Below are positions 1 to 6,108 of a DNA stretch of 8,029 bases, piece by piece. The position numbers were made by a program, and so were the translations under genes. The notes below the pieces were generated by a model. The model ran no database searches. It worked only from the letters and a program-made list of their open reading frames with translations, and was not told where the DNA came from. Numbering within the stretch: position 1 is the first letter of the stretch; each line of letters opens with the position of its first letter. The stretch is from positions 4,874 to 12,902 of the forward strand of contig NHHO02000015.1 in NCBI GenBank assembly GCA_002171035.2, written 5' to 3'. Origin of the DNA: Candidatus Pelagibacter sp. TMED165 (GTDB lineage Bacteria > Pseudomonadota > Alphaproteobacteria > Pelagibacterales > Pelagibacteraceae).

Positions 1-104
1 CTAGATAGTATATTAGCCGTTCCATCGCTATTTTCTTGGACAATTGAAGCTGCTGTTTCGTCACAGCTAGTTTCGATACCTAAAAAAGTAAGTTTTTTTT
101 TCAT
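1..104 (-). CDS. tsaD: TsaD, tRNA N6-threonylcarbamoyladenosine synthase subunit (N-terminal fragment)
   Basis: This is the 5' end of a gene that runs off the left edge; 34 complete codons are visible. The translation starts MKKKLTFLGIETSCDETAAS. The LGIETSCDETAASIV block is the hallmark N-terminus of the TsaD/Gcp/Kae1 family (ASKHA fold). TsaD transfers the threonylcarbamoyl group from threonylcarbamoyl-AMP to A37 of ANN-decoding tRNAs, working with TsaB and TsaE; this is family knowledge. The metal-binding His pair of the family lies further into the protein and is outside the window. The start is the only ATG just before the conserved block, and the spacing to it (7 residues before L8-G9) is normal. 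No Shine-Dalgarno is visible. It is divergent from hemC, an arrangement known in alphaproteobacteria. Confidence 0.93.
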   Translation of the reverse strand, partial: MKKKLTFLGIETSCDETAASIVQENSDGTANILS

Positions 105-142
105 CAGATTAGATATTATAAAATATTAATTTAAATTAATAA
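105..142. promoter_or_regulatory. Divergent promoter region between tsaD and hemC
   Basis: This 38-bp gap must hold the start signals for both divergent genes unless they lie inside the neighbouring coding sequence. On the minus strand a perfect TATAAT occupies 120-115, ten bases before the tsaD ATG. On the plus strand, possible -10 boxes are TATTAT (114-119), TATAAA (117-122) and TATTAA (124-129). No convincing -35 box is visible for either direction, so the exact promoters are inferred. The 18-bp palindrome at 124-141 lies between the boxes and hemC. Confidence 0.5.
124..141. repeat. 18-bp perfect palindrome in the tsaD-hemC spacer
   Basis: TATTAATTTAAATTAATA reads the same on both strands, centred between 132 and 133. 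It is entirely A/T, so chance is a real possibility in such AT-rich DNA. Its place in a divergent promoter gap makes it a possible operator or an easily melted site; that role is inference. Confidence 0.5.
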
Positions 143-1063
143 ATGGGAAATAAACTTATCATAGGCTCTAGGGGCAGCCGACTTTCTTTGGCTTATGCAA
201 ATATAGTTAAAGAAAAAATATTATCTATTAAAGATAATCAAACTGAAAAAGTTGAAATCAAAATAATCAAAACAACTGGAGACATGTTTCCAAAAAAAAA
301 GATGTCTGAAATCGGTGGAAAAAATTTATTTTGTAAAAAAATTGAAGATCAACTTTTAAAAAAAAATATTGATATAGCAGTACATTCTTTAAAAGACATG
401 GAAACAAATGAAAATAAAAAATTATTAATTGGGTCATATATAAAAAGAAATGATCCAAGGGACGCTCTTATTCAAATTTCAAAAAAGAAATTTTCTAAAT
501 TGAATAACTGTGTAATTGGAACTAGTTCAAGAAGAAGAGAGTTGCAATTTAATTTGATGAATAAGAATATTTACTTTAAAAACATTCGCGGAAATGTAGA
601 TTCAAGAGTTAAAAAAGTTTTAGACGGAAGTTATGACGGAGCAATACTTGCTTTAGCAGGTCTTAAAATATTAAAACTTGATAAGCATGTAACTGAAATT
701 TTTTCAAAAAGAAAAATAATACCTGCAGCTGGACAAGGCGTTATAGCAGCACAATGTAGAAAAAATGACAATAAGATTAAAGCAATTTTACAAAAAATTA
801 ATCATCACAATACTGAGATTTGCTCCAAGGCAGAAAAAGGTTTGCTTAAATCAATAGGAGGTGATTGCCATACAGCTCTTGGAGCTTTGGCTGTGGTCAA
901 AAAAAAAAAGTTAATAATTGAAGCAGAACTATTTTCAGACGATGGAACAAAATGTTATAGAATAAAAAAAAGTGGAAAAATAAATAATCCAAGCTCATTA
1001 GGTTTTAATACTGGAAAAAAGTTACTCGAATTGATTGGAAAACAATTTAAGAAAAAATTATGA
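143..1063 (+). CDS. hemC: Porphobilinogen deaminase (hydroxymethylbilane synthase)
   Basis: HemC joins four porphobilinogen molecules into hydroxymethylbilane in the cytoplasm, in heme biosynthesis. At 306 aa it is of normal family length. Visible landmarks are the N-terminal SRGSRLSLAYA segment (9-19), TTGD (44-47), GGKNLF (58-63), HSLKD (81-85, whose Asp corresponds to the catalytic Asp84 of E. coli), DPRDA (104-108), GTSSRRR (126-132, the cofactor/substrate-binding arginines), IRGNVDSR (148-155) and PAAGQG (194-199). Cys242, in GGDCHTALGALA, sits at the same number as the E. coli cysteine that carries the dipyrromethane cofactor. The ATG is the first in frame after the divergent promoter region and leaves a complete domain 1; no Shine-Dalgarno precedes it. 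It heads a tight operon and overlaps hemD by 4 nt (ATGA). Three long poly-A tracts interrupt the reading frame's sequence without breaking it (292-300, 358-366, 899-909). Confidence 0.97.
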   Translation: MGNKLIIGSRGSRLSLAYANIVKEKILSIKDNQTEKVEIKIIKTTGDMFPKKKMSEIGGKNLFCKKIEDQLLKKNIDIAVHSLKDMETNENKKLLIGSYIKRNDPRDALIQISKKKFSKLNNCVIGTSSRRRELQFNLMNKNIYFKNIRGNVDSRVKKVLDGSYDGAILALAGLKILKLDKHVTEIFSKRKIIPAAGQGVIAAQCRKNDNKIKAILQKINHHNTEICSKAEKGLLKSIGGDCHTALGALAVVKKKKLIIEAELFSDDGTKCYRIKKSGKINNPSSLGFNTGKKLLELIGKQFKKKL

Positions 1064-1788
1064 ATATTATTTTAACTAGACCTCTAATAGAAATTGAAGA
1101 TTTAATGGGTAAATTATTTATTTCTGGTCACAAGATAATTCATATTCCTACACTTAAGATAACACCTGCAACTAATAAGAATGTGAATATTAAAAAATTT
1201 GATATCTTAATTTTTACGAGCGCTAATGCTATAAGAAATTTTAATTTCCTTGGTGAAAAGAACGATATCTCATGCTATTGTGTTGGAGCAATAACTGAAA
1301 AGATCGCTAGATTAAATGGTTTCACCAAAACTTATTCGGCTGGTGGCACAGTTAATGCCCTTAAAAACTTAATTACCAACTCGCCCGATATAAATAAAAA
1401 ATCAAAGTTCGCTTATATCTGTGGAGACAATATTTCTTCTGAATTGGACAAAGATCTTAAAAATGAAGGCTTTAATGTTGAAAAAATCGTTAATTATTAC
1501 TCTGAAAAAATAACAGAACTAAACGATGAAAACAAACGGCTTATTAAAGAATATCCACCAGACATTATTTTTGTTTATTCCCTTAGAAGTGCACAAAGCT
1601 TTAATGAAATAGTAAAGAACTATTCATTAAGCTCATTGATGACACAATCCTTAGTAAAGTGTATAAGTAAAAATATTTGTGACTTTTTAGAGAATGCAGG
1701 CTGGAGAAAATTAGAGACTTTCAATGCTGGCGATGAAATTCTCGAATTAGAAAACTATAAAAACAATGGAAACACTAGAAAATTTTAA
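1060..1788 (+). CDS. hemD: Uroporphyrinogen-III synthase
   Basis: HemD cyclises hydroxymethylbilane, the HemC product, and inverts ring D to give uroporphyrinogen III. The 242-aa length is typical. This family is poorly conserved, but the usual landmarks are visible: ILTRP at the N-terminus (4-8), FDILIFTSANAIRNF (47-61, the family's FTSxNAV block), CVGAITEKIARLNGF (74-88, the VGxxTA..L...G block), YICGDNISSEL (119-129) opening the second half-domain, then VNYYSE (144-149) and FVYSLRSAQSF (171-181). It starts inside the last codons of hemC (ATGA overlap), which indicates translational coupling and supports the call strongly, since HemC hands its unstable product to HemD. Its end overlaps the next gene by 23 nt. 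No catalytic residue can be pointed to with confidence, as the family lacks an invariant one. Confidence 0.93.
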   Translation: MNIILTRPLIEIEDLMGKLFISGHKIIHIPTLKITPATNKNVNIKKFDILIFTSANAIRNFNFLGEKNDISCYCVGAITEKIARLNGFTKTYSAGGTVNALKNLITNSPDINKKSKFAYICGDNISSELDKDLKNEGFNVEKIVNYYSEKITELNDENKRLIKEYPPDIIFVYSLRSAQSFNEIVKNYSLSSLMTQSLVKCISKNICDFLENAGWRKLETFNAGDEILELENYKNNGNTRKF

Positions 1789-2860
1789 AATTTTATTTTT
1801 AGACGTTTGGAACGATGGAATATCTGGCGTAAACATTTCAGAAATCTTGATAGCTCTTTTAATATTTTTATTTTTTCTTTTTTTAAGAGGAATTTTTGCA
1901 AAATTTGTAGTTAAGAGATTAGAAAAATACGTTTCTAAGTCCAGTAATAAATTTGATAATTCTCTAGTAAGCTCTATGGAAGGGCCTGCAAAATTTTTTC
2001 CAATTGTTTTAGGTTTTTTCATATCTACAACTTATCTTACTGTGGATGGAGGGGGCATGATCTTTCTTGATAAACTAAACAGATCTCTAATTACTATTTT
2101 AATTTTTTGGACCTTTCATCAAGCTATTGGTCCCTTGTCAGTTTTAATAAAGTCTATAGGAGATGTATTATCCAAAGATCTTATTGACTGGATAATTAAA
2201 GCTATTAAAATTTTAATTTTAATATTAGGAGCAGCCGCAGTTTTAGAGCTTTGGGGAATAAAGATTGGACCGATAATTGCTGGACTTGGATTATTTGGTG
2301 TAGCAGTAGCATTAGGAGCCCAGGATCTCTTTAAAAACTTAATTTCGGGAATACTTGTTTTAGTAGAAAAAAGATTTAAAGTCGGCGATTGGATCTATGT
2401 TGACGGTATAATTGAAGGGACTGTTGAAAGTATCGGGTTTAGATCAACTGTAGTAAGAAGATTTGATAAATCTTTAGCTACAATACCGAATTTTCAATTT
2501 GCAGAAAAGGCCGTTATTAATAATACTCAAATCACTAACAGAAGAATAAATTGGATTATAGGATTAGAGTATAGAACAAATTCTATTCAATTGAAAAATA
2601 TAAAAAAAGAAATTGAAGACTATATAAAATCTAGCGAAGATTTCATTAAATCCAAAGAAACATTATTATCAGTAAAAGTTGATCAATTCGCAGCAAGCTC
2701 TATAGATATAAGATTAATTTGTTTTACTCAAACATCTCATTATAAAGAATGGTTAAATGTAAAAGATCGATTAGCTTTTGAGATAAAAAATATAGTAGAA
2801 AAAAATAAAGCCTCGTTTGCTTTCCCGAGTACATCTGTATATGTGGAGAAAAACAATTGA
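1766..2860 (+). CDS. Small-conductance mechanosensitive channel, MscS family
   Basis: This inner-membrane protein would open under membrane tension to release solutes during hypo-osmotic shock (family knowledge). It has 364 aa with hydrophobic segments at roughly 24-42, 76-93, 105-127, 143-162 and 167-203. That is more helices than the three of E. coli MscS, so it is a slightly extended relative. The pore-lining TM3 is clear: the Gly/Ala-rich stretch GPIIAGLGLFGVAVALGAQD (168-187) and then FKNLISGILVLVEKRFKVGD (189-208), the standard MscS transition from pore to beta domain. VESIGFRST (220-228) and IPNFQF (240-245) mark the beta domain, followed by a C-terminal alpha/beta domain ending near VYVEKNN. 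The ATG at 1766 gives a 23-nt overlap with hemD. The next in-frame Met is residue 71, which would remove TM1, so the early start is preferred. No clear Shine-Dalgarno is present. Family assignment is firm; the paralogue name is not. Confidence 0.93.
   Translation: METLENFKILFLDVWNDGISGVNISEILIALLIFLFFLFLRGIFAKFVVKRLEKYVSKSSNKFDNSLVSSMEGPAKFFPIVLGFFISTTYLTVDGGGMIFLDKLNRSLITILIFWTFHQAIGPLSVLIKSIGDVLSKDLIDWIIKAIKILILILGAAAVLELWGIKIGPIIAGLGLFGVAVALGAQDLFKNLISGILVLVEKRFKVGDWIYVDGIIEGTVESIGFRSTVVRRFDKSLATIPNFQFAEKAVINNTQITNRRINWIIGLEYRTNSIQLKNIKKEIEDYIKSSEDFIKSKETLLSVKVDQFAASSIDIRLICFTQTSHYKEWLNVKDRLAFEIKNIVEKNKASFAFPSTSVYVEKNN
2843..2859 (+). promoter_or_regulatory. Shine-Dalgarno and TTG start of the yggT-like gene
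   Basis: GGAG at 2845-2848 lies eight bases before the TTG at 2857-2859, an ideal spacing. It decides the start of the YggT-family gene: the TTG overlaps the TGA stop of the mscS-type gene (TTGA). It is the only convincing Shine-Dalgarno I see before any gene in the window. Confidence 0.65.
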
Positions 2861-3147
2861 AATCACTTTTAATTCTTCTCGATAATATTATTTCTATTTA
2901 TATCTGGGTACTTATAATAAATGCTATTATGAGTTGGCTCGTAGCTTTTAATATAATTAATACAGGAAATAGATTTGTTTATTCTATTCTTGATATCTCG
3001 TATAGGCTGACAGCTCCTCCCCTGAATTATATAAGAAGATTTATCCCCAATCTTGGCTCCATAGATATTTCACCAATTATTCTTATTTTGTTATTAATGT
3101 TTTTAAGAAATTTAGTTTTTGAATTTTTTGCACCTTCCTTATTTTAA
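2857..3147 (+). CDS. YggT family membrane protein
   Basis: This is a 96-aa integral membrane protein with hydrophobic segments at about 5-30 and 70-90. Between them lies the family signature: LTAPPLNYIRRFIPNLGSID (51-70) followed by ISPIILILLLMFL, matching the LTEPLL.PIRR..P..GG.DLSP pattern of YggT proteins. The exact role of the family is unsettled; relatives are linked to osmotic tolerance or to cell-division and chloroplast membrane processes, so no precise function is assigned. The start is TTG, overlapping the upstream stop codon by 4 nt and supported by GGAG eight bases earlier. An ATG would first come at residue 25, inside the first membrane helix, so TTG is clearly the better choice. 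Two bases separate its stop from folD. YggT genes often sit near folD in alphaproteobacteria, usually with a small DUF167 gene that is missing here. Confidence 0.88.
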   Translation: MKSLLILLDNIISIYIWVLIINAIMSWLVAFNIINTGNRFVYSILDISYRLTAPPLNYIRRFIPNLGSIDISPIILILLLMFLRNLVFEFFAPSLF

Positions 3148-3149
3148 AA

Positions 3150-3986
3150 ATGATAATAAATGGAAAACTACAATCTGAAAAATTAAGAAAAAAAATTAAA
3201 AATGAAATATTATCTTTAAAAAGAAAAACAAAAAAAACACCAAAACTATCGGTTATTTTAATCGGAAATTATTTACCAAGTCAAATATATGTAAGAAATA
3301 AAGAAAAGATGGCAAAAGAAGTTGGAATGAAGTCCGAAATCATAAGATATCACTCAAATATTCCAGAGAAGACAATCATAAGTAAAATTATTCAATTAAA
3401 TAAAAATAAAAATATCTCTGGCATTTTGGTACAGCTTCCTTTGCCCAAGCATATTAAAAAAGAAAACATTATTAATACAATCGATCCAAAAAAAGATGTG
3501 GATGGTTTTAATCCAATCAATGTTGGTAATTTAGCATCCGGTTATAATGCTATCGTACCTTGCACCCCACTAGGATGTTTAAAGTTAATTAAGAGCGTAA
3601 AAAAAAACTTATCCGGCAAACATGCTGTGATAATAGGTAGATCAAATTTAAATGGAAAACCTATGACTCAATTGCTTTTAAAAGAAAATTGTACTGTTAC
3701 CATTGTTCACTCAAAAACAAAAAATTTGAAAACTCAATGTAGTCAAGCGGACATACTTATCGCAGCTGTTGGTGTACCGAAACTTGTAAAAAAAGATTGG
3801 GTAAAACGGGGATCGATAATAATTGATGTTGGAATAAATAAAGTAAAAGATAAAATTGTAGGTGATGTTGATTTTAAAATGGTTGTTAAAAAGGCTAGAG
3901 CAATTACTCCTGTTCCAGGTGGTGTTGGGCCCATGACAATTGCTTGTTTATTAAATAATACTTTAGAATGTTTTAAAGCTCGTTAG
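3150..3986 (+). CDS. folD: Bifunctional methylenetetrahydrofolate dehydrogenase / methenyltetrahydrofolate cyclohydrolase
   Basis: FolD interconverts 5,10-methylene-, 5,10-methenyl- and 10-formyl-tetrahydrofolate with NADP(+), feeding purine and formyl-Met-tRNA synthesis. It is a 278-aa cytoplasmic protein of usual length. The catalytic YxxxK motif is YVRNK (Tyr47, Lys51). GILVQLPLPKHI (91-102, with Gln95) and KDVDGFNPINVG (115-126, with Asp118) form the substrate site. PCTPLG (137-142) is the second family signature block. The Rossmann NADP-binding segment is HAVIIGRSNLNGKPM (158-172), followed by DILIAAVG (201-208), IIIDVGIN (223-230) and the C-terminal TPVPGGVGPMT (253-263). The ATG comes two bases after the yggT stop, so translation is probably coupled. 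Its last 14 bases overlap the end of the convergent psiE-like gene, and no terminator is visible at that junction. Confidence 0.97.
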   Translation: MIINGKLQSEKLRKKIKNEILSLKRKTKKTPKLSVILIGNYLPSQIYVRNKEKMAKEVGMKSEIIRYHSNIPEKTIISKIIQLNKNKNISGILVQLPLPKHIKKENIINTIDPKKDVDGFNPINVGNLASGYNAIVPCTPLGCLKLIKSVKKNLSGKHAVIIGRSNLNGKPMTQLLLKENCTVTIVHSKTKNLKTQCSQADILIAAVGVPKLVKKDWVKRGSIIIDVGINKVKDKIVGDVDFKMVVKKARAITPVPGGVGPMTIACLLNNTLECFKAR

Positions 3987-4359
3987 ATTTTGATGAGTCT
4001 AATTTAAGTATTTTACTATTTCTAAAACGTATAATCACAGTCGCAGCAGCAACTATTAAAATAGCTAATGATATATAGATTAAATTTGTAGGATCCTGAT
4101 CTTTATCTTGTAGAATTATGAATCTAGCCAAAGCTGTGATAGCTATGATCATTGGGTATGTAATTCTTACTGATCTAGTTTCCCAATAAGACCTCACCAG
4201 ACCAATTACCTCTATGTAAATAAACATTAGAAGCAAGTCTGCTAAACTTATATTTTTATTAATGTACATCTTATGAATTTCTAAAAAAAAAGCTATTATT
4301 GTAGCTATCAAAACTATTAAAACTGCAACAAGTTGAATATTTCGAATCGTCGTATTCAT
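3973..4359 (-). CDS. PsiE-like (phosphate-starvation-inducible E family) membrane protein
   Basis: This 128-aa membrane protein resembles E. coli PsiE in length and in its core. LLLMFIYIEVIGLVRSYW (42-59) parallels the PsiE YFLYFEFIALI..YF segment, ITALARFIILQDKD (74-87) parallels ITAIVRLIIVDHK, and LIYISLAILIVAAATVII (93-110) parallels the last helix. Four hydrophobic segments are visible: about 8-26, 40-57, 66-83 and 92-111. The short basic tail RFRNSK follows the last helix. The biochemical role of PsiE is unknown; in E. coli its gene responds to phosphate starvation and catabolite control. Here no room exists for a Pho box of its own, since only 20 nt separate it from argG, so it is probably transcribed with argG. 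The ATG at 4359 is the first in frame after the argG stop. The 3' end overlaps folD by 14 bp. Confidence 0.82.
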   Translation of the reverse strand: MNTTIRNIQLVAVLIVLIATIIAFFLEIHKMYINKNISLADLLLMFIYIEVIGLVRSYWETRSVRITYPMIIAITALARFIILQDKDQDPTNLIYISLAILIVAAATVIIRFRNSKILKLDSSKSNEL

Positions 4360-4379
4360 GTTAATCTTTTAACAAATTT

Positions 4380-5561
4380 TTACTGTTTATGTAATTGTTT
4401 TGAGTGAAATTTAATGAATTTCTCTATTTTAGATTTTTTAAATGTTTTATTTTCCTCAAAAGAAACTTTCTTTAGCGAGTAAGCTTTGTTTTTAGATCTT
4501 CTTGATAAGATAGTAATATTTCCTTTATAAATTTTAAGCACTACCTCACCATTCACTTCATTTCTCTTTTTATCAACAATTTTCTGAAGATTTAATCTTT
4601 TCTTTGAAAACCAATATCCATTATAAACTAGTTCAGCATATTGAGGCATAATTCTCTCTTTTGCATGCATCGTATCTTTATCTAATGTAACAGATTCAAT
4701 TGCTCTATGGGCAAAATATAAGATCGTACCTCCTGGAGTTTCATAAACTCCTCTTGATTTTATCCCAATAAATCTATTCTCTACCAGATCAACTCTACCT
4801 ACTCCGTTAACCCCACCAATTTTATTCAATCTTTCTAAAAGCAGCTCTGGTTTATATTTTTTCCCATTTAAAGAAATTGGATCACTATTTCTAAAACCTA
4901 TTTTAATTTTTACTGGTTTATTTTTTGCTCTCTCAGGTGAAATAGTTTTTTGATAAATAATTTCTGGAGCACCATTTCTTGGATCCTCAAGAATTTTTCC
5001 TTCTGTAGAAACATGAAATAAATTATCGTCAACTGAGAATGGGGGGGCTCCTCTTTTATCTTTAGGTATTGGGATATTATATCTCTTTGCATATTTGATA
5101 AGATCAGATCTGGATTGAAGCTCCCATTCTCTCCAGGGAGCTATAACTTTAATTTTTTTTCCAAAAAAAGCATAACCTAGTTCAAATCTTACTTGATCAT
5201 TTCCTTTTCCTGTTGCTCCATGAGATACTGCAAAAGCTTTAAGTTTTTTTGCTATTTCTATTTGTCTTTTTGCTATCAACGGCCTAGCTATTGAGGTACC
5301 TAAAAGATAAATGCCTTCATAAACTGCGTGTGCTCTAATCATTGGGAATACATAGTCTTTAACAAAAATATTCTTTAAATCTTCAATTATGATTTTTTTT
5401 ACACCAAGTTTTTTTGCGTTTTGAATTATTTTTTTTTTGTTTAGATCTTGACCTATATTGGAAGTATAGGCAATTATCTCTGCCTTGTAATTAATTTGTA
5501 GCCACTTAAGTATGATAGAGGTATCTAGACCTCCAGAATAGGCTAAAACAATTTTTTTCAT
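4380..5561 (-). CDS. argG: Argininosuccinate synthase
   Basis: ArgG condenses citrulline and aspartate with ATP to argininosuccinate, the penultimate step of arginine synthesis, in the cytoplasm. The 393-aa length is normal. The N-terminal N-type ATP pyrophosphatase loop is AYSGGLDTS (7-15). The second family signature, GATGKGNDQVRF, is at 115-126 and carries the aspartate/citrulline-binding Thr, Asn, Asp and Arg. Other blocks are GTSIARP (88-94), APWREWEL (141-148), FSVDDNL (175-181), STEGKILEDP (185-194) and GVGRVDLVENRFIGIKSRG (253-271, with Glu261), then VYETPGG with Tyr273. PQYAELVYNGYWFS near 309-322 is the C-terminal multimerisation region. All key residues appear intact. Its ATG shares a base with the stop of the upstream ialB-like gene (TAATG), so translation is probably coupled. 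A run of seven C on the coding strand (5047-5041) falls at residues Ala172-Pro174. Confidence 0.97.
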   Translation of the reverse strand: MKKIVLAYSGGLDTSIILKWLQINYKAEIIAYTSNIGQDLNKKKIIQNAKKLGVKKIIIEDLKNIFVKDYVFPMIRAHAVYEGIYLLGTSIARPLIAKRQIEIAKKLKAFAVSHGATGKGNDQVRFELGYAFFGKKIKVIAPWREWELQSRSDLIKYAKRYNIPIPKDKRGAPPFSVDDNLFHVSTEGKILEDPRNGAPEIIYQKTISPERAKNKPVKIKIGFRNSDPISLNGKKYKPELLLERLNKIGGVNGVGRVDLVENRFIGIKSRGVYETPGGTILYFAHRAIESVTLDKDTMHAKERIMPQYAELVYNGYWFSKKRLNLQKIVDKKRNEVNGEVVLKIYKGNITILSRRSKNKAYSLKKVSFEENKTFKKSKIEKFIKFHSKQLHKQ

Positions 5562-6061
5562 TAGTTACAAACTTTTTTTGCTGTATTGTAAGCTTTGGTA
5601 AATCCCATCATAGAATAATGATCTGTAGTTTCGGCCCCATCAGTAGTTTTAGCTATTATCATAAGACTAGTCGCTCTTTTCATAATCTTTATCAAACTTT
5701 TTTCCTCTTTTTCATCAAGTAACCAAGCAAAATCATTTTGTGAAAAAAATGAAAAATTATTTTTACCTGACTTACCTGTAACTGAGGAAGTTTTATAATC
5801 GTGACCACTAGTCACGCTTATTTCATCTTTAATATTTTCATTAGGTCTAAAGCTTACAAAAATTCTTGATTCTTTTCTTTTTATAGAGCCTGGAGATCTT
5901 TTAACAGGTTTCGTCTGAGCAAAACAAACTTTCCCCTTGTCAGTTTGTATAGTATAGCTTTCCCAGTTTTTATATTTTCCGATAGATCTTGGAATATTTG
6001 CAAGAACTGAGCTAGTAAAAACTATGAAAAAAAAAATAAAAAAAACTTTTTTTATAACCAT
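5561..6061 (-). CDS. Secreted invasion-associated locus B (IalB) family protein
   Basis: This 166-aa protein has a classic signal peptide: basic MVIKK, a hydrophobic core at 6-18, and a V-L-A cleavage site predicted after Ala21. The mature part fits the IalB family (PF06776). The pattern is a W-x(n)-Y opening (NWESYTI, 32-38) and KVCFAQ (44-49), then a basic Pro-rich loop to about 65. Next come RIFVSFRP (66-73), EISVTSG (80-86), SFFSQNDFAWLLDEKEE (104-120), IIAKTTDGAETTDHYSMMGFTKA (135-157) and a C-terminal Cys. Two cysteines, Cys46 and Cys165, could form a disulfide after export. IalB was named in Bartonella for erythrocyte invasion, but the family is widespread in free-living alphaproteobacteria, so 'invasion' should not be read as virulence here; the true role is unknown. 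The gene lies 44 nt after tas and shares a base with argG. Confidence 0.85.
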   Translation of the reverse strand: MVIKKVFFIFFFIVFTSSVLANIPRSIGKYKNWESYTIQTDKGKVCFAQTKPVKRSPGSIKRKESRIFVSFRPNENIKDEISVTSGHDYKTSSVTGKSGKNNFSFFSQNDFAWLLDEKEEKSLIKIMKRATSLMIIAKTTDGAETTDHYSMMGFTKAYNTAKKVCN

Positions 6062-6108
6062 AAAGATCTTTTAATACTAAAGAGTATTTAATTCAATGGT
6101 TTGAATTA
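6062..6108 (-). repeat. Three consecutive dyads filling the tas to ialB-like spacer
   Basis: Three inverted repeats lie end to end. TAATTCAA (6089-6096) pairs with TTGAATTA (6101-6108), an 8-bp stem with a 4-nt loop that includes the tas stop codon. AATACT (6073-6078) pairs with AGTATT (6083-6088), a 6-bp stem with a 4-nt loop. AAAGATCTTT (6062-6071) is a palindrome directly before the ialB-like ATG. There is no U-tract after the first stem, so it is not a standard intrinsic terminator. mRNA processing, stability or partial attenuation are possible, by inference. Confidence 0.5.

Noticed and set aside
267..458. 63-codon minus-strand open frame inside hemC, rich in Phe and Leu
   Set aside because: The hydrophobic look comes from reading poly-A codons for Lys backwards as Phe; hemC is intact over this stretch.
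1747..2022. 91-codon open frame on the minus strand across the hemD/mscS junction
   Set aside because: It lies antisense to two well-supported genes, has low-complexity Lys/Asn/Ile content and no recognisable motif; the MscS frame explains the sequence.
4445..4470. Asn instead of Asp in the ArgG NIGQ block (residues 35-38 of the protein) as a possible active-site change
   Set aside because: NIGQ also occurs in functional argininosuccinate synthases such as the human enzyme, so it is not unusual. The coordinates given are only nominal within the argG gene.
6025..6045. A10 run near the ialB-like start as a possible frameshift or intergenic tract
   Set aside because: On the coding strand it encodes Phe residues of a normal signal peptide, and the frame is intact.
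6089..6108. Hairpin at the end of tas as an intrinsic terminator
   Set aside because: The stem is A/T-rich, includes the stop codon and is not followed by a run of U, so a standard terminator is not supported.
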